A stretch of DNA of 64,000 nucleotides, taken from NCBI GenBank assembly GCA_001627865.1, contig LUQO01000016.1, forward strand, positions 1 through 64,000. Reading direction: 5' to 3'. The DNA comes from SAR324 cluster bacterium REDSEA-S27_B3 (GTDB lineage Bacteria > SAR324 > NAC60-12). Below are positions 9,676 through 17,709 of the stretch, in pieces (position 1 is the stretch's first letter; every line of letters starts with the position of its first letter). The notes under the pieces are model-generated. The model searched no databases. It worked only from the letters and a program-made list of their open reading frames with translations, and was not told where the DNA came from. The translations under genes were made by a program, and so were the position numbers.

Positions 9676-11697
9676 TTAATACGCGGCAAATTTTTGGGTG
9701 TAGGTCAAAAGTACCTGATTTGTGGAAATTTTGTCTATGAGCATTTTCTGTCTCTCTGTTTCCAGACGGAATAATTTTAGTTCCAGTTCCATGTTCTCTT
9801 TGTAATGCTCCCAGGTGAACAGAGAAGCATATCCTTTTTGTATGAAAGGCCAGGTCTGATAATTCAGCAAAGTTATACGCAGTGAATTGTCCGGAGTTTT
9901 CAACACTGCAACTCCTGAAACCTGATTTCGAACAACATCCCTTTTATTTTGGAAGAGGGCGGATTCATTTTCATACAAAAAAACATGTGTGTTTTCAGGT
10001 ACATCAAACGACTTGCGGTGGGAATATATCATCAGCCAGTAAAAATATTTGAATGTCCTTTCAAATGAAGTCGCCAGGGCAAAATGAGGGGATTGGAATG
10101 TTGAAAGACGAATCTGTCTTGCCTGTGGAATTTCATAGGAATAGAAGTTCCTTTTTTTAAAATATCCTGATTCCAGTTTCCAAACCATATCACTCCAGAT
10201 TGCGTCTATTTCAAAAGTAAGGAAATCGGAGCGTGTTTCTTTCTCAGTGTAGTTGCCAAGCATATTTTCAAATGAGCCCTGAACCGATGCAGAAGTTTCA
10301 TCTGAGGCTCCCTGATATTCAAACTTGATATATGGGTTCGCGTCAAACCAATGGAACAATCCAAACCTTGCATCAAATATATCACCGGTCCACTGATATT
10401 GAAGGCCGTAATAATCACGCAAAAATGATACCTTGCCTTCCTCTTTTTCACTTTCTTTTTTCTCTACTTCCTCACGAAATTCAGTAAATCTCATTCCAAA
10501 TGTTTGCTGACGAATGGGAGAGAGGAACATAGTTGCAGTGTGTCCTCCACGAAACCAGTTGTATCTGATAGAGGGGATGGAGTCTTTTGTGTCATCCGGA
10601 TCAAAAGTATATAAACCCATCACGTTGTTCATGTGCAAAACATCAATTACTTTATCTAAATCTACTTTCCCAAGGCTAAAAATCTGAGTTCCATAACGCA
10701 GCTGATGAGGGCCTGTACGGTAATTTGTGTAAATTTCACGCAGTGTGGCATAGCCGTCAAAAATACGTTTTTTATTTACCTCATAATTTTGGGAAAAGCT
10801 GATTGAAAGCCTGAAATAATTGTACATCCGCGGGGATGTATGAACTTTAACTGACTGATCATAGGTGGAAACAAAACGCAGTTCCTTGATCTCACTTAGT
10901 AGAGGTTCCAGTATTGACAGCCCTTTGGTTTCACTGGCACCTAACAAAGTTTTTACTTTATGGGAAAAATTTACCTTGGTCTGAAATTCCTCTTCTTCAG
11001 TCTCTTGGTCTTCACCCTCCTGATCTTCTGTTTGCTCATCAATTTCGAGCAATTCTTCAGTGAAGGGCTCTTCTTCTATTACAGACTCAGCGCCGTTTTC
11101 ATCTGAAGGTTTTTCCTCTAAAACAACCACTGGACTTATTTCTTTAAGGGGGTTAACCTCCGAGCCTATTTCCAGATTTTCCTCGGACAACGGGTCCTCA
11201 CCATCACCTGGTTTCGTATCAGTTTCAGCCAGCGGGTCTTCTTCCGCATCAAGTCCGGTATCAGTCTCAGCTAATGGATCTTCTTCCGCATCAAGTCCGG
11301 TATCAGTCTCAGCCAATGGATCTTCCTCCGCATCAAGCTCAGGGTCAGTCTCAAACAGCGGGTCTTCCTCCGCATTAAGTTCGGGATCAGTTTCATCCAG
11401 CGGGTCTTCCTCCAAATCAAGGTCCGTATCAGTTTCAGCCAGCGGATCTTCTTCAGCATCAAGCTCCTGATCAGTTTCAGCAAGAGGATCTTCCTCCAGA
11501 CTTAGACTGGTATCACTATCACTGATCTGCTGGGAGAAAGCAGATGGGACAGCAATACAAATTGAGATGGCAAGCAGAATTGAAAACAAAAATGTCGTCA
11601 AGACCAGTTTTCTGGTCAATTGAGGAATTGAAGCTGTTGTTGGGGAATCTGTTTGAGAAGATTCAGTCTGTGCTGAACAATGATTCAAAGGGCACAT
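9676..11697 (-). CDS. DUF1302-like outer membrane protein with acidic tandem repeats
   Basis: A secretion signal (RKLVLTTFLFS...VPSAFSQQ) is followed by about 154 residues made of 14-residue acidic repeats. A beta-strand-rich C-terminal part of about 430 residues follows, ending in an aromatic residue as outer-membrane barrels do (...YTQKFAAY). The segment LREIYTNYRTGPHQLRYGTQIFSLGK resembles the early strands of DUF1302 porin-like proteins. The start is uncertain: ATG 11697 overlaps the upstream stop by 35 nt and leaves a 28-residue extension before the signal. A TTG at 11619 would give a cleaner signal peptide. It sits between the LolA-like and RND genes, consistent with one envelope-spanning complex. 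Confidence 0.8.
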   Translation of the reverse strand: MCPLNHCSAQTESSQTDSPTTASIPQLTRKLVLTTFLFSILLAISICIAVPSAFSQQISDSDTSLSLEEDPLAETDQELDAEEDPLAETDTDLDLEEDPLDETDPELNAEEDPLFETDPELDAEEDPLAETDTGLDAEEDPLAETDTGLDAEEDPLAETDTKPGDGEDPLSEENLEIGSEVNPLKEISPVVVLEEKPSDENGAESVIEEEPFTEELLEIDEQTEDQEGEDQETEEEEFQTKVNFSHKVKTLLGASETKGLSILEPLLSEIKELRFVSTYDQSVKVHTSPRMYNYFRLSISFSQNYEVNKKRIFDGYATLREIYTNYRTGPHQLRYGTQIFSLGKVDLDKVIDVLHMNNVMGLYTFDPDDTKDSIPSIRYNWFRGGHTATMFLSPIRQQTFGMRFTEFREEVEKKESEKEEGKVSFLRDYYGLQYQWTGDIFDARFGLFHWFDANPYIKFEYQGASDETSASVQGSFENMLGNYTEKETRSDFLTFEIDAIWSDMVWKLESGYFKKRNFYSYEIPQARQIRLSTFQSPHFALATSFERTFKYFYWLMIYSHRKSFDVPENTHVFLYENESALFQNKRDVVRNQVSGVAVLKTPDNSLRITLLNYQTWPFIQKGYASLFTWEHYKENMELELKLFRLETERQKMLIDKISTNQVLLTYTQKFAAY
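11047..11508 (-). repeat. 42-bp tandem repeat array encoding acidic 14-mers
   Basis: Eleven in-frame copies of a 14-residue unit, consensus LDAEEDPLAETDTG. About eight are clean and three are decaying at the C-terminal side. DNA copies near 11255-11340 are nearly identical, indicating recent unit duplication. The array encodes the periplasm-exposed linker just after the signal peptide of the outer-membrane protein and is rich in Asp and Glu, as in Ca2+-binding or repulsive linker segments. Confidence 0.9.
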
Positions 11698-12511
11698 TTT
11701 TGAGAGCAGGATCGTCAGACAAATCAAGATACAGTTTTAGTTTTCCCTTTTTTTTGTCAACATGTGTAAGTGTTTCAAAAACAAATTTTTTCTCGCTGCC
11801 TTGAGTAGTACGGACACGCATCACCGTTGAAAACCACTGGCCTCCAACTTTGACATAATATTTAGGAAAAAAACGGTAGACTTTCCTGAGAACTTTTTCT
11901 GCAAAGAAATTCACCATAATTGGAACTTCTTTTTCCTTATCATAATAACTCAGTACACGATCATAAGATTTATCGTTTTCTCCGGACTTAACATCAATTA
12001 AGGTTTCAATTTTGAAATACTTTGGATTTTTCAGTTTTGAACATTTCATCTTTTTCACATTTCCGGAAACAAAGTCAAAATCAGCTGAATCAATGTTTGT
12101 TCCCGGAAAAATAGTACCTTCATCTGACGGGAAACTTCTGCAGCTTTCATTTGACACAACTCCGCAGCTGGAACAAACAAAGCGTCTTGCACCTCTTTGA
12201 ATTATGCAGCGAGGTGCATTCGGTCCTTTCTCGGCAAAAATTCTGCGCTTGTTTTCAAGTCTTAGGATGCGAAGTGTTTCTTTTTGTGCGGCACGCTTGC
12301 TTTTTGAGCGGCATACTTTACCCTCACACGCATCCAGAATCATTGCTAAGCTGATATTTTTGCGCTGCAGTGGACTTGAAAGATGTGATTTTTTGATGAA
12401 CGATTTTATTTTCTTCGGAGAATTCAGCTCTTTACAACCGACAGCATGGGCGCTGCCTGGAATCACGAAAAAAAGTAATATTATTGCTAAAACTGAAAAT
12501 TGTTTTTTCAT
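11663..12511 (-). CDS. Secreted LolA-like 'outer membrane lipoprotein-sorting' protein with Cys-rich N-terminal extension
   Basis: The start at ATG 12511 gives MKKQFSVLAIILLFF...GSAHA|VG, a clean Sec signal peptide, and a protein of 282 residues. The C-terminal half resembles the LolA-like family annotated as outer membrane lipoprotein-sorting protein (alternating strands with DRVLSYYDKEKEVPIMV and GGQWFSTVMRVRTT). The N-terminal half carries eight cysteines, including CIIQRG...CSSCGVVSNESC, which could be disulfides or a metal site. This family is commonly encoded beside MMPL/RND transporters and DUF1302 proteins, as here. It is the first gene of the cluster. A role as periplasmic carrier is inferred. 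Confidence 0.75.
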   Translation of the reverse strand: MKKQFSVLAIILLFFVIPGSAHAVGCKELNSPKKIKSFIKKSHLSSPLQRKNISLAMILDACEGKVCRSKSKRAAQKETLRILRLENKRRIFAEKGPNAPRCIIQRGARRFVCSSCGVVSNESCRSFPSDEGTIFPGTNIDSADFDFVSGNVKKMKCSKLKNPKYFKIETLIDVKSGENDKSYDRVLSYYDKEKEVPIMVNFFAEKVLRKVYRFFPKYYVKVGGQWFSTVMRVRTTQGSEKKFVFETLTHVDKKKGKLKLYLDLSDDPALKNVPFESLFSTD

Positions 12512-12743
12512 AATTTTTCTGATGTTTGTATGAAGTTGTATGCAGCTCGACTTGTAGAGTTTTGCAGATACTAGCTGAATCCAAATTTGAGAACAAGCCA
12601 AAAGAAAATATTTTCTGATTTTATGTTTTTGATTATTGGACAGCACTTCGATCTTTCAGGCAAACAACTTGACTTTAAGTGTATATTTTCTGATCCTGAA
12701 GGTTTACTTTTTATTAGAATTAAGTCCATAAGCAGCAACCTAA

Positions 12744-14222
12744 ATGTTAAAAGATCGTATAGAGGACAGTCTCACATTTGATGATGTGCTTCTGCTCCCA
12801 GGACATTCCAAATTATTACCTTCAGAAGTTTCCATATCAAGTAGAATAACTCAAACTCTTGAATGCAACATTCCATTGTTAAGCGCGGCAATGGACACGG
12901 TTACGGAACATCAAACTGCAATTTGCATGGCTCAGGAAGGAGGCATGGGTATCATACACAAGAACATGAGCGCGGAAGATCAGGCAAGACAGGTCAATCT
13001 GGTAAAGCGTTCTGAAAGCGGCATGATTTCGGATCCAATTACAGTTGAGCCGGATGAACCTCTGCAAAACGCGCTGAATCTGATGAAGGATTACCGGATT
13101 TCCGGAGTTCCGGTTACTCAGGGCAGGGAATTGGTAGGGATATTGACTAATCGCGATTTGCGTTTTGAAACCAATTTTGAGCAGCCTGTCTCAGCTTTGA
13201 TGACAGGAGGGCGTGAGCGTCTGGTAACAGTGGCTCCCGGAATTGAAATGAAGGAAGCCAAGCGGCTGCTGCATAAGCATCGAATTGAAAAACTGCTTGT
13301 TGTTTCAGATGAATATGAACTGGTTGGACTGATTACCATAAAAGATATTGAAAAAGCACGAAAGTTTCCTATTTCAAACAAGGATGAACAAGGACGTCTC
13401 AGAGTTGGCGCGGCATTGGGGACATCTTCAGATTTATTACCTCGTGCAGAAATCCTGATAAAAAGCGATGTTGATCTGGTTGTGCTTGATACTGCACATG
13501 GCCATTCACAGGGTGTGATTGACAGTATTGCCAAACTTCGTTCAACATTCACTGATCTGGAAATTATTGGCGGTAATATTGCTACCGGAGAAGCAGCAGA
13601 GGCACTGGTTAAGGCTGGAGCAAATGCTGTTAAAGTCGGGATTGGGCCGGGTTCAATTTGCACCACAAGGATGATCGCGGGAATCGGGGTACCGCAAATG
13701 ACAGCGATAGACAAAGTGTCACACGCGCTGCGCAAAACAGATGTCCCGATAATCGCGGACGGCGGGGTAAAATATTCTGGAGATATAGTAAAAGCCATTT
13801 CTGCAGGAGCCCACACAGTCATGATTGGCAGCTTGTTCGCGGGAAGTGCGGAATCACCCGGAAAGGTTGTACTCTACCAGGGAAGACGTTACAAAATCTA
13901 TCGTGGGATGGGTTCCTTGGGCGCAATGAAAGACGGAAGCAAAGATCGCTATTTTCAGGGGCATATTGAGGAAGAAGTAAAATTTGTTCCTGAAGGCATC
14001 GAAGGACGTGTGCCTTACACCGGTCACCTGGCAGATTCAATCTACCAGTTTGTAGGCGGTTTGCGTACCGGCATGGGATACACTGGTTCAGCAAATATAG
14101 AAGAATTACGCACACAGTCTCATTTTGTTAAAATTACTTCCGCGGGTTTAAGAGAAAGTCACGCCCATGATATTTTTATTACTGAAGAAGCACCTAATTA
14201 TCCAATGAATGTCAAATCATGA
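12744..14222 (+). CDS. guaB: IMP dehydrogenase
   Basis: NAD-dependent conversion of IMP to XMP, the committed step of GMP synthesis. The product is 492 residues, with the N-terminal FDDVLLLPG segment, a TIM barrel interrupted by two CBS domains (about residues 90-210), and the catalytic loop GPGSICTTR with Cys306. The flap and C-terminal K+ site region are present. Length is normal. The next gene starts inside its stop codon (ATGA overlap), so the two are translationally coupled. Confidence 0.98.
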   Translation: MLKDRIEDSLTFDDVLLLPGHSKLLPSEVSISSRITQTLECNIPLLSAAMDTVTEHQTAICMAQEGGMGIIHKNMSAEDQARQVNLVKRSESGMISDPITVEPDEPLQNALNLMKDYRISGVPVTQGRELVGILTNRDLRFETNFEQPVSALMTGGRERLVTVAPGIEMKEAKRLLHKHRIEKLLVVSDEYELVGLITIKDIEKARKFPISNKDEQGRLRVGAALGTSSDLLPRAEILIKSDVDLVVLDTAHGHSQGVIDSIAKLRSTFTDLEIIGGNIATGEAAEALVKAGANAVKVGIGPGSICTTRMIAGIGVPQMTAIDKVSHALRKTDVPIIADGGVKYSGDIVKAISAGAHTVMIGSLFAGSAESPGKVVLYQGRRYKIYRGMGSLGAMKDGSKDRYFQGHIEEEVKFVPEGIEGRVPYTGHLADSIYQFVGGLRTGMGYTGSANIEELRTQSHFVKITSAGLRESHAHDIFITEEAPNYPMNVKS

Positions 14223-15268
14223 ATTCCCCCCGGTTGTCATTCATTCTTAAACTATTCCTGTTTATTTCTTCCTTTTTCCTCTTCAGCTGTTCCTTTCATT
14301 ATGACCAGGGATTGAAACTGGAGCAGGAAAAACGATGGTCGGAAGCGGCTATAGAATACCGGATTGCTGCCATTGAAGATCCGGATAACGAGGAAATTCA
14401 AAAGGCACTGACCCGGATGAATATTCTGGTTGCAGAAGAAAATTTTGAAATGTATAAGCATTACTTAAAGCAGCAGGAATTTCACAAAGCTTATCGCAGA
14501 TTGGAGACAGCCCTGTCACAGAATCCGGAACATATTGAAGCAAGTTCGGAAATGAAGCACTGGTGGCATTTGTTGATCACAGGAAAAGTTGAATTGGAAT
14601 TTTCCCGCTTCAGCACTAATCTGCGATTGGCAGAGGAAATGGCGCTTCAGGTAATGGTCAACACACCAAAAGGAAAAATTCTAACCGGAATAATCTCCAG
14701 CGAAACAGGAATATTTTTTCTTGAGGACGTTGTCTATCAAGCCCCTCCGCAGCAGCTTGCGGAATATTCAATCAACACTATAGGTCTGAAAATAAAACGT
14801 AAATCAATTCAGGGCTATTACCGCAATGAATTGAAAAAGTTTGTAAATTTCAGGAAACTGTCACCATTGCAGGTCAGTGGGTGGACAAATAATATTGTGC
14901 TTAATACACCACAAAACGTACTGGACCACCGTCCAGCTTTACTGACCAACGAAGAACAGTCGACACCTTGGAATCCGCCTCGTCTGGTAAGTTATGAGCT
15001 CCGGTTCGCTGGCGATTTAATAAAAGTGATTTCTGACACCAACCGCAGCGAATTTGCTCCTTCCGTTTTATATTTGAACAAATCGGATCGTCGGGCAAAC
15101 ATTGACTTTGGTGTTTATATACTTGAAATGAACGGTTCCGGAAGAAAATGGAGTATCAGGCGAAAAAATTACAGCAGTTCCGGAGACGATTATTTTTATG
15201 GTCTTTCCCGTAACTTATCACTTAATCGGTACTTTTATTATGATAGAGTTTTCCGGTTTATGCAGTAA
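14219..15268 (+). CDS. Predicted lipoprotein with TPR-like N-terminal helices
   Basis: The 349-residue product begins with a lipoprotein signal, lipobox FLFSC with Cys24. The next ~100 residues contain two TPR-like helical pairs (KRWSEAAIEYRIAAIEDPDNEE and EFHKAYRRLETALSQNPEH). The remaining ~220 residues are beta-rich and belong to no family I recognise. The gene overlaps guaB by 4 nt. It is predicted to be anchored in the outer membrane and probably takes part in protein-protein contacts. The link with guaB looks positional rather than functional. Confidence 0.75.
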   Translation: MNSPRLSFILKLFLFISSFFLFSCSFHYDQGLKLEQEKRWSEAAIEYRIAAIEDPDNEEIQKALTRMNILVAEENFEMYKHYLKQQEFHKAYRRLETALSQNPEHIEASSEMKHWWHLLITGKVELEFSRFSTNLRLAEEMALQVMVNTPKGKILTGIISSETGIFFLEDVVYQAPPQQLAEYSINTIGLKIKRKSIQGYYRNELKKFVNFRKLSPLQVSGWTNNIVLNTPQNVLDHRPALLTNEEQSTPWNPPRLVSYELRFAGDLIKVISDTNRSEFAPSVLYLNKSDRRANIDFGVYILEMNGSGRKWSIRRKNYSSSGDDYFYGLSRNLSLNRYFYYDRVFRFMQ

Positions 15269-15387
15269 TCCATCAATTAATTAGGTAGTGAGCAATACTT
15301 AAAAGTAAAAACAAGAAAACCGCAGTGAAACATCCCATTGGGACTGGAAGGAGGGGCAGGGCTGCAGAACGAGGTATTTTTTGACTT

Positions 15388-16452
15388 TTATCCAATTGTA
15401 CCTGGAAGTGGTTCATGCTCTATATAAGGTGACGGCTCAGATTCCAAACCAAGCAGAGATTTTTCTTTGGCAATTTCATGACGGATCATAGCAATTCCGC
15501 GGTAGTAACCGTTATTGTTTAAACTACCTAAGCTGGTAATTTTTCCGATTTCTTTCCCATCATAAAATAGAGTGCTTCCGGACACTGCTGAAGATTTTTC
15601 CGGAATTCTTAACCAGACTGAGAGCCAGTTAGGATGTCCACGGTGATACATTCTCGCGTGAGGTTCCTGGCCGATGTAACATCCTTTGCTATATGAGATG
15701 TGATCTCCAAGTGCTGCTTCCTGAGGGAAATTGTCAATGCTGTAATCAACTCCTGCTCTTGGTATTCCCTCTGCTATTCTGATTTCTTCAAATGCCTCAA
15801 GACCGATCAAATCCGCATTTTCCTGTTTCAGGATCTGTTCAATAAATTTTTCAATAACTCCGATGTTTACGAGGTTTATTATACGAGATGATTCCCCTAA
15901 TTCATATGTTGAAGAAAATATAGTTGTCTCCGTAAATTTCCATTCAGAATTATCCTTAGCGCCCCCAAGTTGATTCAAAATACTTTCTGCATGAGGACCA
16001 ATAAGGTCGATCCGCAGCATTTCGCTGTTGTTAAGAAGACGTAATTCCAAATCTTCCCTGACATGGAAATTGTGCAGTATCGTTCCGACAGCACGACCTT
16101 CTCCGGGATCGCAAATTACTATCCATTCATCTATCATGCTGCGGAGAATCAGCATGTGATGTAAGATTTTCCCTTTGCTGCCACAAATCAGGCTTGACTG
16201 CGTTTCCCCCACTTCAAGCTGCAAAACATCACTAGTTACCATCCCCTGAAGAAATGTACCGGCATCAGAGCCTTTCATGGCAATCAGCCAGCATGCTTTA
16301 AGATCGAATAATCCGCAGCCGTGAAGGAGTAGATTGATTTCTTCTGTCAATCTGTCAGAATAATTCGTCGGAAGTCTTGCGCCTGCTTCAAATTCTTGCA
16401 GGCTGCCGCCTGAATTAAGGTGAAACGCGTCAATATTTTTGTAAATTTCCAT
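15388..16452 (-). CDS. ygfZ: YgfZ/GcvT-fold folate-binding protein
   Basis: The tetrahydrofolate-binding GcvT fold with the diagnostic KGCYIGQE motif of the YgfZ group, which supports assembly or repair of iron-sulfur proteins. ATG 16452 (MEIYKNI) gives 354 residues. The open frame continues upstream to 16584 but would overlap folD and adds a non-homologous Cys-rich tail. It is divergent from folD with an 88-nt intergenic region, so two folate-related genes share one promoter region. Confidence 0.9.
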   Translation of the reverse strand: MEIYKNIDAFHLNSGGSLQEFEAGARLPTNYSDRLTEEINLLLHGCGLFDLKACWLIAMKGSDAGTFLQGMVTSDVLQLEVGETQSSLICGSKGKILHHMLILRSMIDEWIVICDPGEGRAVGTILHNFHVREDLELRLLNNSEMLRIDLIGPHAESILNQLGGAKDNSEWKFTETTIFSSTYELGESSRIINLVNIGVIEKFIEQILKQENADLIGLEAFEEIRIAEGIPRAGVDYSIDNFPQEAALGDHISYSKGCYIGQEPHARMYHRGHPNWLSVWLRIPEKSSAVSGSTLFYDGKEIGKITSLGSLNNNGYYRGIAMIRHEIAKEKSLLGLESEPSPYIEHEPLPGTIG

Positions 16453-16540
16453 AAGATTTGTTCTTGTTTCTATTGCACTAATAATACAGCAACAATGTGA
16501 TATTTGTAACTCTCTTTTAATTTTTAAGCAAATGTAAAAC

Positions 16541-17431
16541 ATGAGTGAATTGATTTCAGGGAAAACGATCAGCATGCAAATCAAAGATGAATTGCGTTCT
16601 GAAGTGGAACAGTTAAAATCCAGGGGGATTGAGCCTTGTCTGGCAGTTATTCTGGTTGGAGAAGATGCTGCTTCAGCAATTTATGTGCGTAATAAAAAGA
16701 AAGCCTGCTCTGATCTTGGAATCAGATCTGTAGGACACGACTTACCTGACACTGCAACTCAGGATGAGCTGGAAAATCTGGTGCAGGAACTGAATGATGA
16801 TCCTGCTGTGCATGGGATACTGAATCAGTTTCCTTTGCCGAATGGACTTAATGAAACACGAGTTATTCAAAAAATTTCGCCAGAAAAAGATGTTGACGGA
16901 CTACATCCATTGAACGCAGGAATGATAGCAATGGGTCAGCCCAGATTCGTATCATGTACACCTTACGGAGTTCTGCAGATGCTCAAAAGAAGCAATATAG
17001 ACACATCCGGAAAAAAAGCAGTGGTACTAGGAAGGAGCAATCTTGTAGGGCGTCCTATTGCAACACTGCTTTCAAGCAAGGGCTGGGATTCCACTGTAAC
17101 AGTCTGTCATTCAAGAACCGCAAATTTAGCAGATGTAACCTCTGAAGCAGACATCCTGATTGCGGCAATCGGAATTCCTCAATATGTCACCGCAAACATG
17201 GTTAAAGAAGGCGCCGTTGTGATTGATGTAGGAATCAACAGCATAGAGGATTCCAGCAAAAAAAGCGGTACAAGGCTTGTCGGGGATGTTTCTTTTGAAG
17301 AGGTGGAGGCAAAAGCTTCATTTATTACTCCTGTGCCCGGAGGAGTTGGACCCATGACAATTGCAATGCTGATGGTAAACACAGTTAATGCCGCACGCTG
17401 GCAAAACGGACTTCCGGAATTGCAAATTTGA
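16541..17431 (+). CDS. folD: Bifunctional methylenetetrahydrofolate dehydrogenase / cyclohydrolase
   Basis: Interconverts 5,10-methylene-, methenyl- and 10-formyl-THF. The 296-residue product has the YVRNKKKAC segment with the catalytic Lys, the QFPLP element (commonly QLPLP) and DVDG. The C-terminal Rossmann part contains VVLGRSNLVGRP and PGGVGPMTIAML. All catalytic residues are present. It is divergent from ygfZ. Confidence 0.97.
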   Translation: MSELISGKTISMQIKDELRSEVEQLKSRGIEPCLAVILVGEDAASAIYVRNKKKACSDLGIRSVGHDLPDTATQDELENLVQELNDDPAVHGILNQFPLPNGLNETRVIQKISPEKDVDGLHPLNAGMIAMGQPRFVSCTPYGVLQMLKRSNIDTSGKKAVVLGRSNLVGRPIATLLSSKGWDSTVTVCHSRTANLADVTSEADILIAAIGIPQYVTANMVKEGAVVIDVGINSIEDSSKKSGTRLVGDVSFEEVEAKASFITPVPGGVGPMTIAMLMVNTVNAARWQNGLPELQI

Positions 17432-17556
17432 TGTAAAGCAGTTTGCGCGAATTGGATAGTCCACAAAACTAATTAAAAGGAATTTGGTAACTATGTTTGA
17501 AAATTTAAGCTACTTGCAAAATTTTCAGTTTTTGTATCTTTTAATTAAGTTTTTGA

Positions 17557-17585
17557 TTGTATCTTCAGAAAATATACAATATACA
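17557..17585 (+). promoter_or_regulatory. Possible promoter of the nucleoside-uptake operon
   Basis: TTGTAT (17557-17562) and TATACA (17580-17585) are separated by 17 nt, giving partial -35 and -10 matches (four of six bases each). Initiation here would start a leader of about 118 nt carrying the structures described next. Weak evidence from sequence alone. Confidence 0.3.
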
Positions 17586-17591
17586 TAAATG

Positions 17592-17663
17592 TCGCTTATA
17601 CGATGGTGTATTGGCGATTGTGGGGAAGTCCCCTAACCTCCCGGTGATGTCCGAGAGGTTTTT
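17592..17663 (+). promoter_or_regulatory. Structured leader RNA upstream of the BMP-family binding protein gene
   Basis: Three consecutive hairpins. The first is TCGC/GCGA plus TATAC/GTGTA (17592-17617). The second is GGGG-AAGT-CCCC (17622-17633). The third is an intrinsic-terminator-like stem (17635-17663). The arrangement of compact aptamer-like stems followed by a terminator about 45 nt before the ATG looks like an attenuator or riboswitch. It does not match the purine, 2'-deoxyguanosine or other riboswitch consensus that I know. A ligand is not established. Confidence 0.4.
17635..17663 (+). terminator. Intrinsic terminator in the leader of the nucleoside operon
   Basis: AACCTC-C-CGG pairs with CCG-A-GAGGTT around the loop TGATGT, followed by TTTTT. 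Its position before the first gene and its fit to the rho-independent pattern suggest premature termination control of the operon. Confidence 0.55.
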
Positions 17664-17709
17664 CAATAAATGATTCCGGAAATATTTCGGATTTTCTAAG
17701 GAGAATGTT

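Noticed and set aside
11060-11470. 136-codon Ser/Gly-rich frame opposite the acidic repeats
   Set aside because: Its repeats are only the antisense reading of the 42-bp array. The coding strand carries the protein with a signal peptide and barrel.
13118-13822. 234-codon open frame opposite guaB
   Set aside because: It lies wholly within guaB on the other strand. Its Ser/Thr/Pro-rich composition is typical of an antisense shadow of a conserved gene.
17592-17663. Purine (xpt-type) riboswitch
   Set aside because: The three-way-junction consensus and the two interacting loops are not present, so only an unassigned structured leader is reported.
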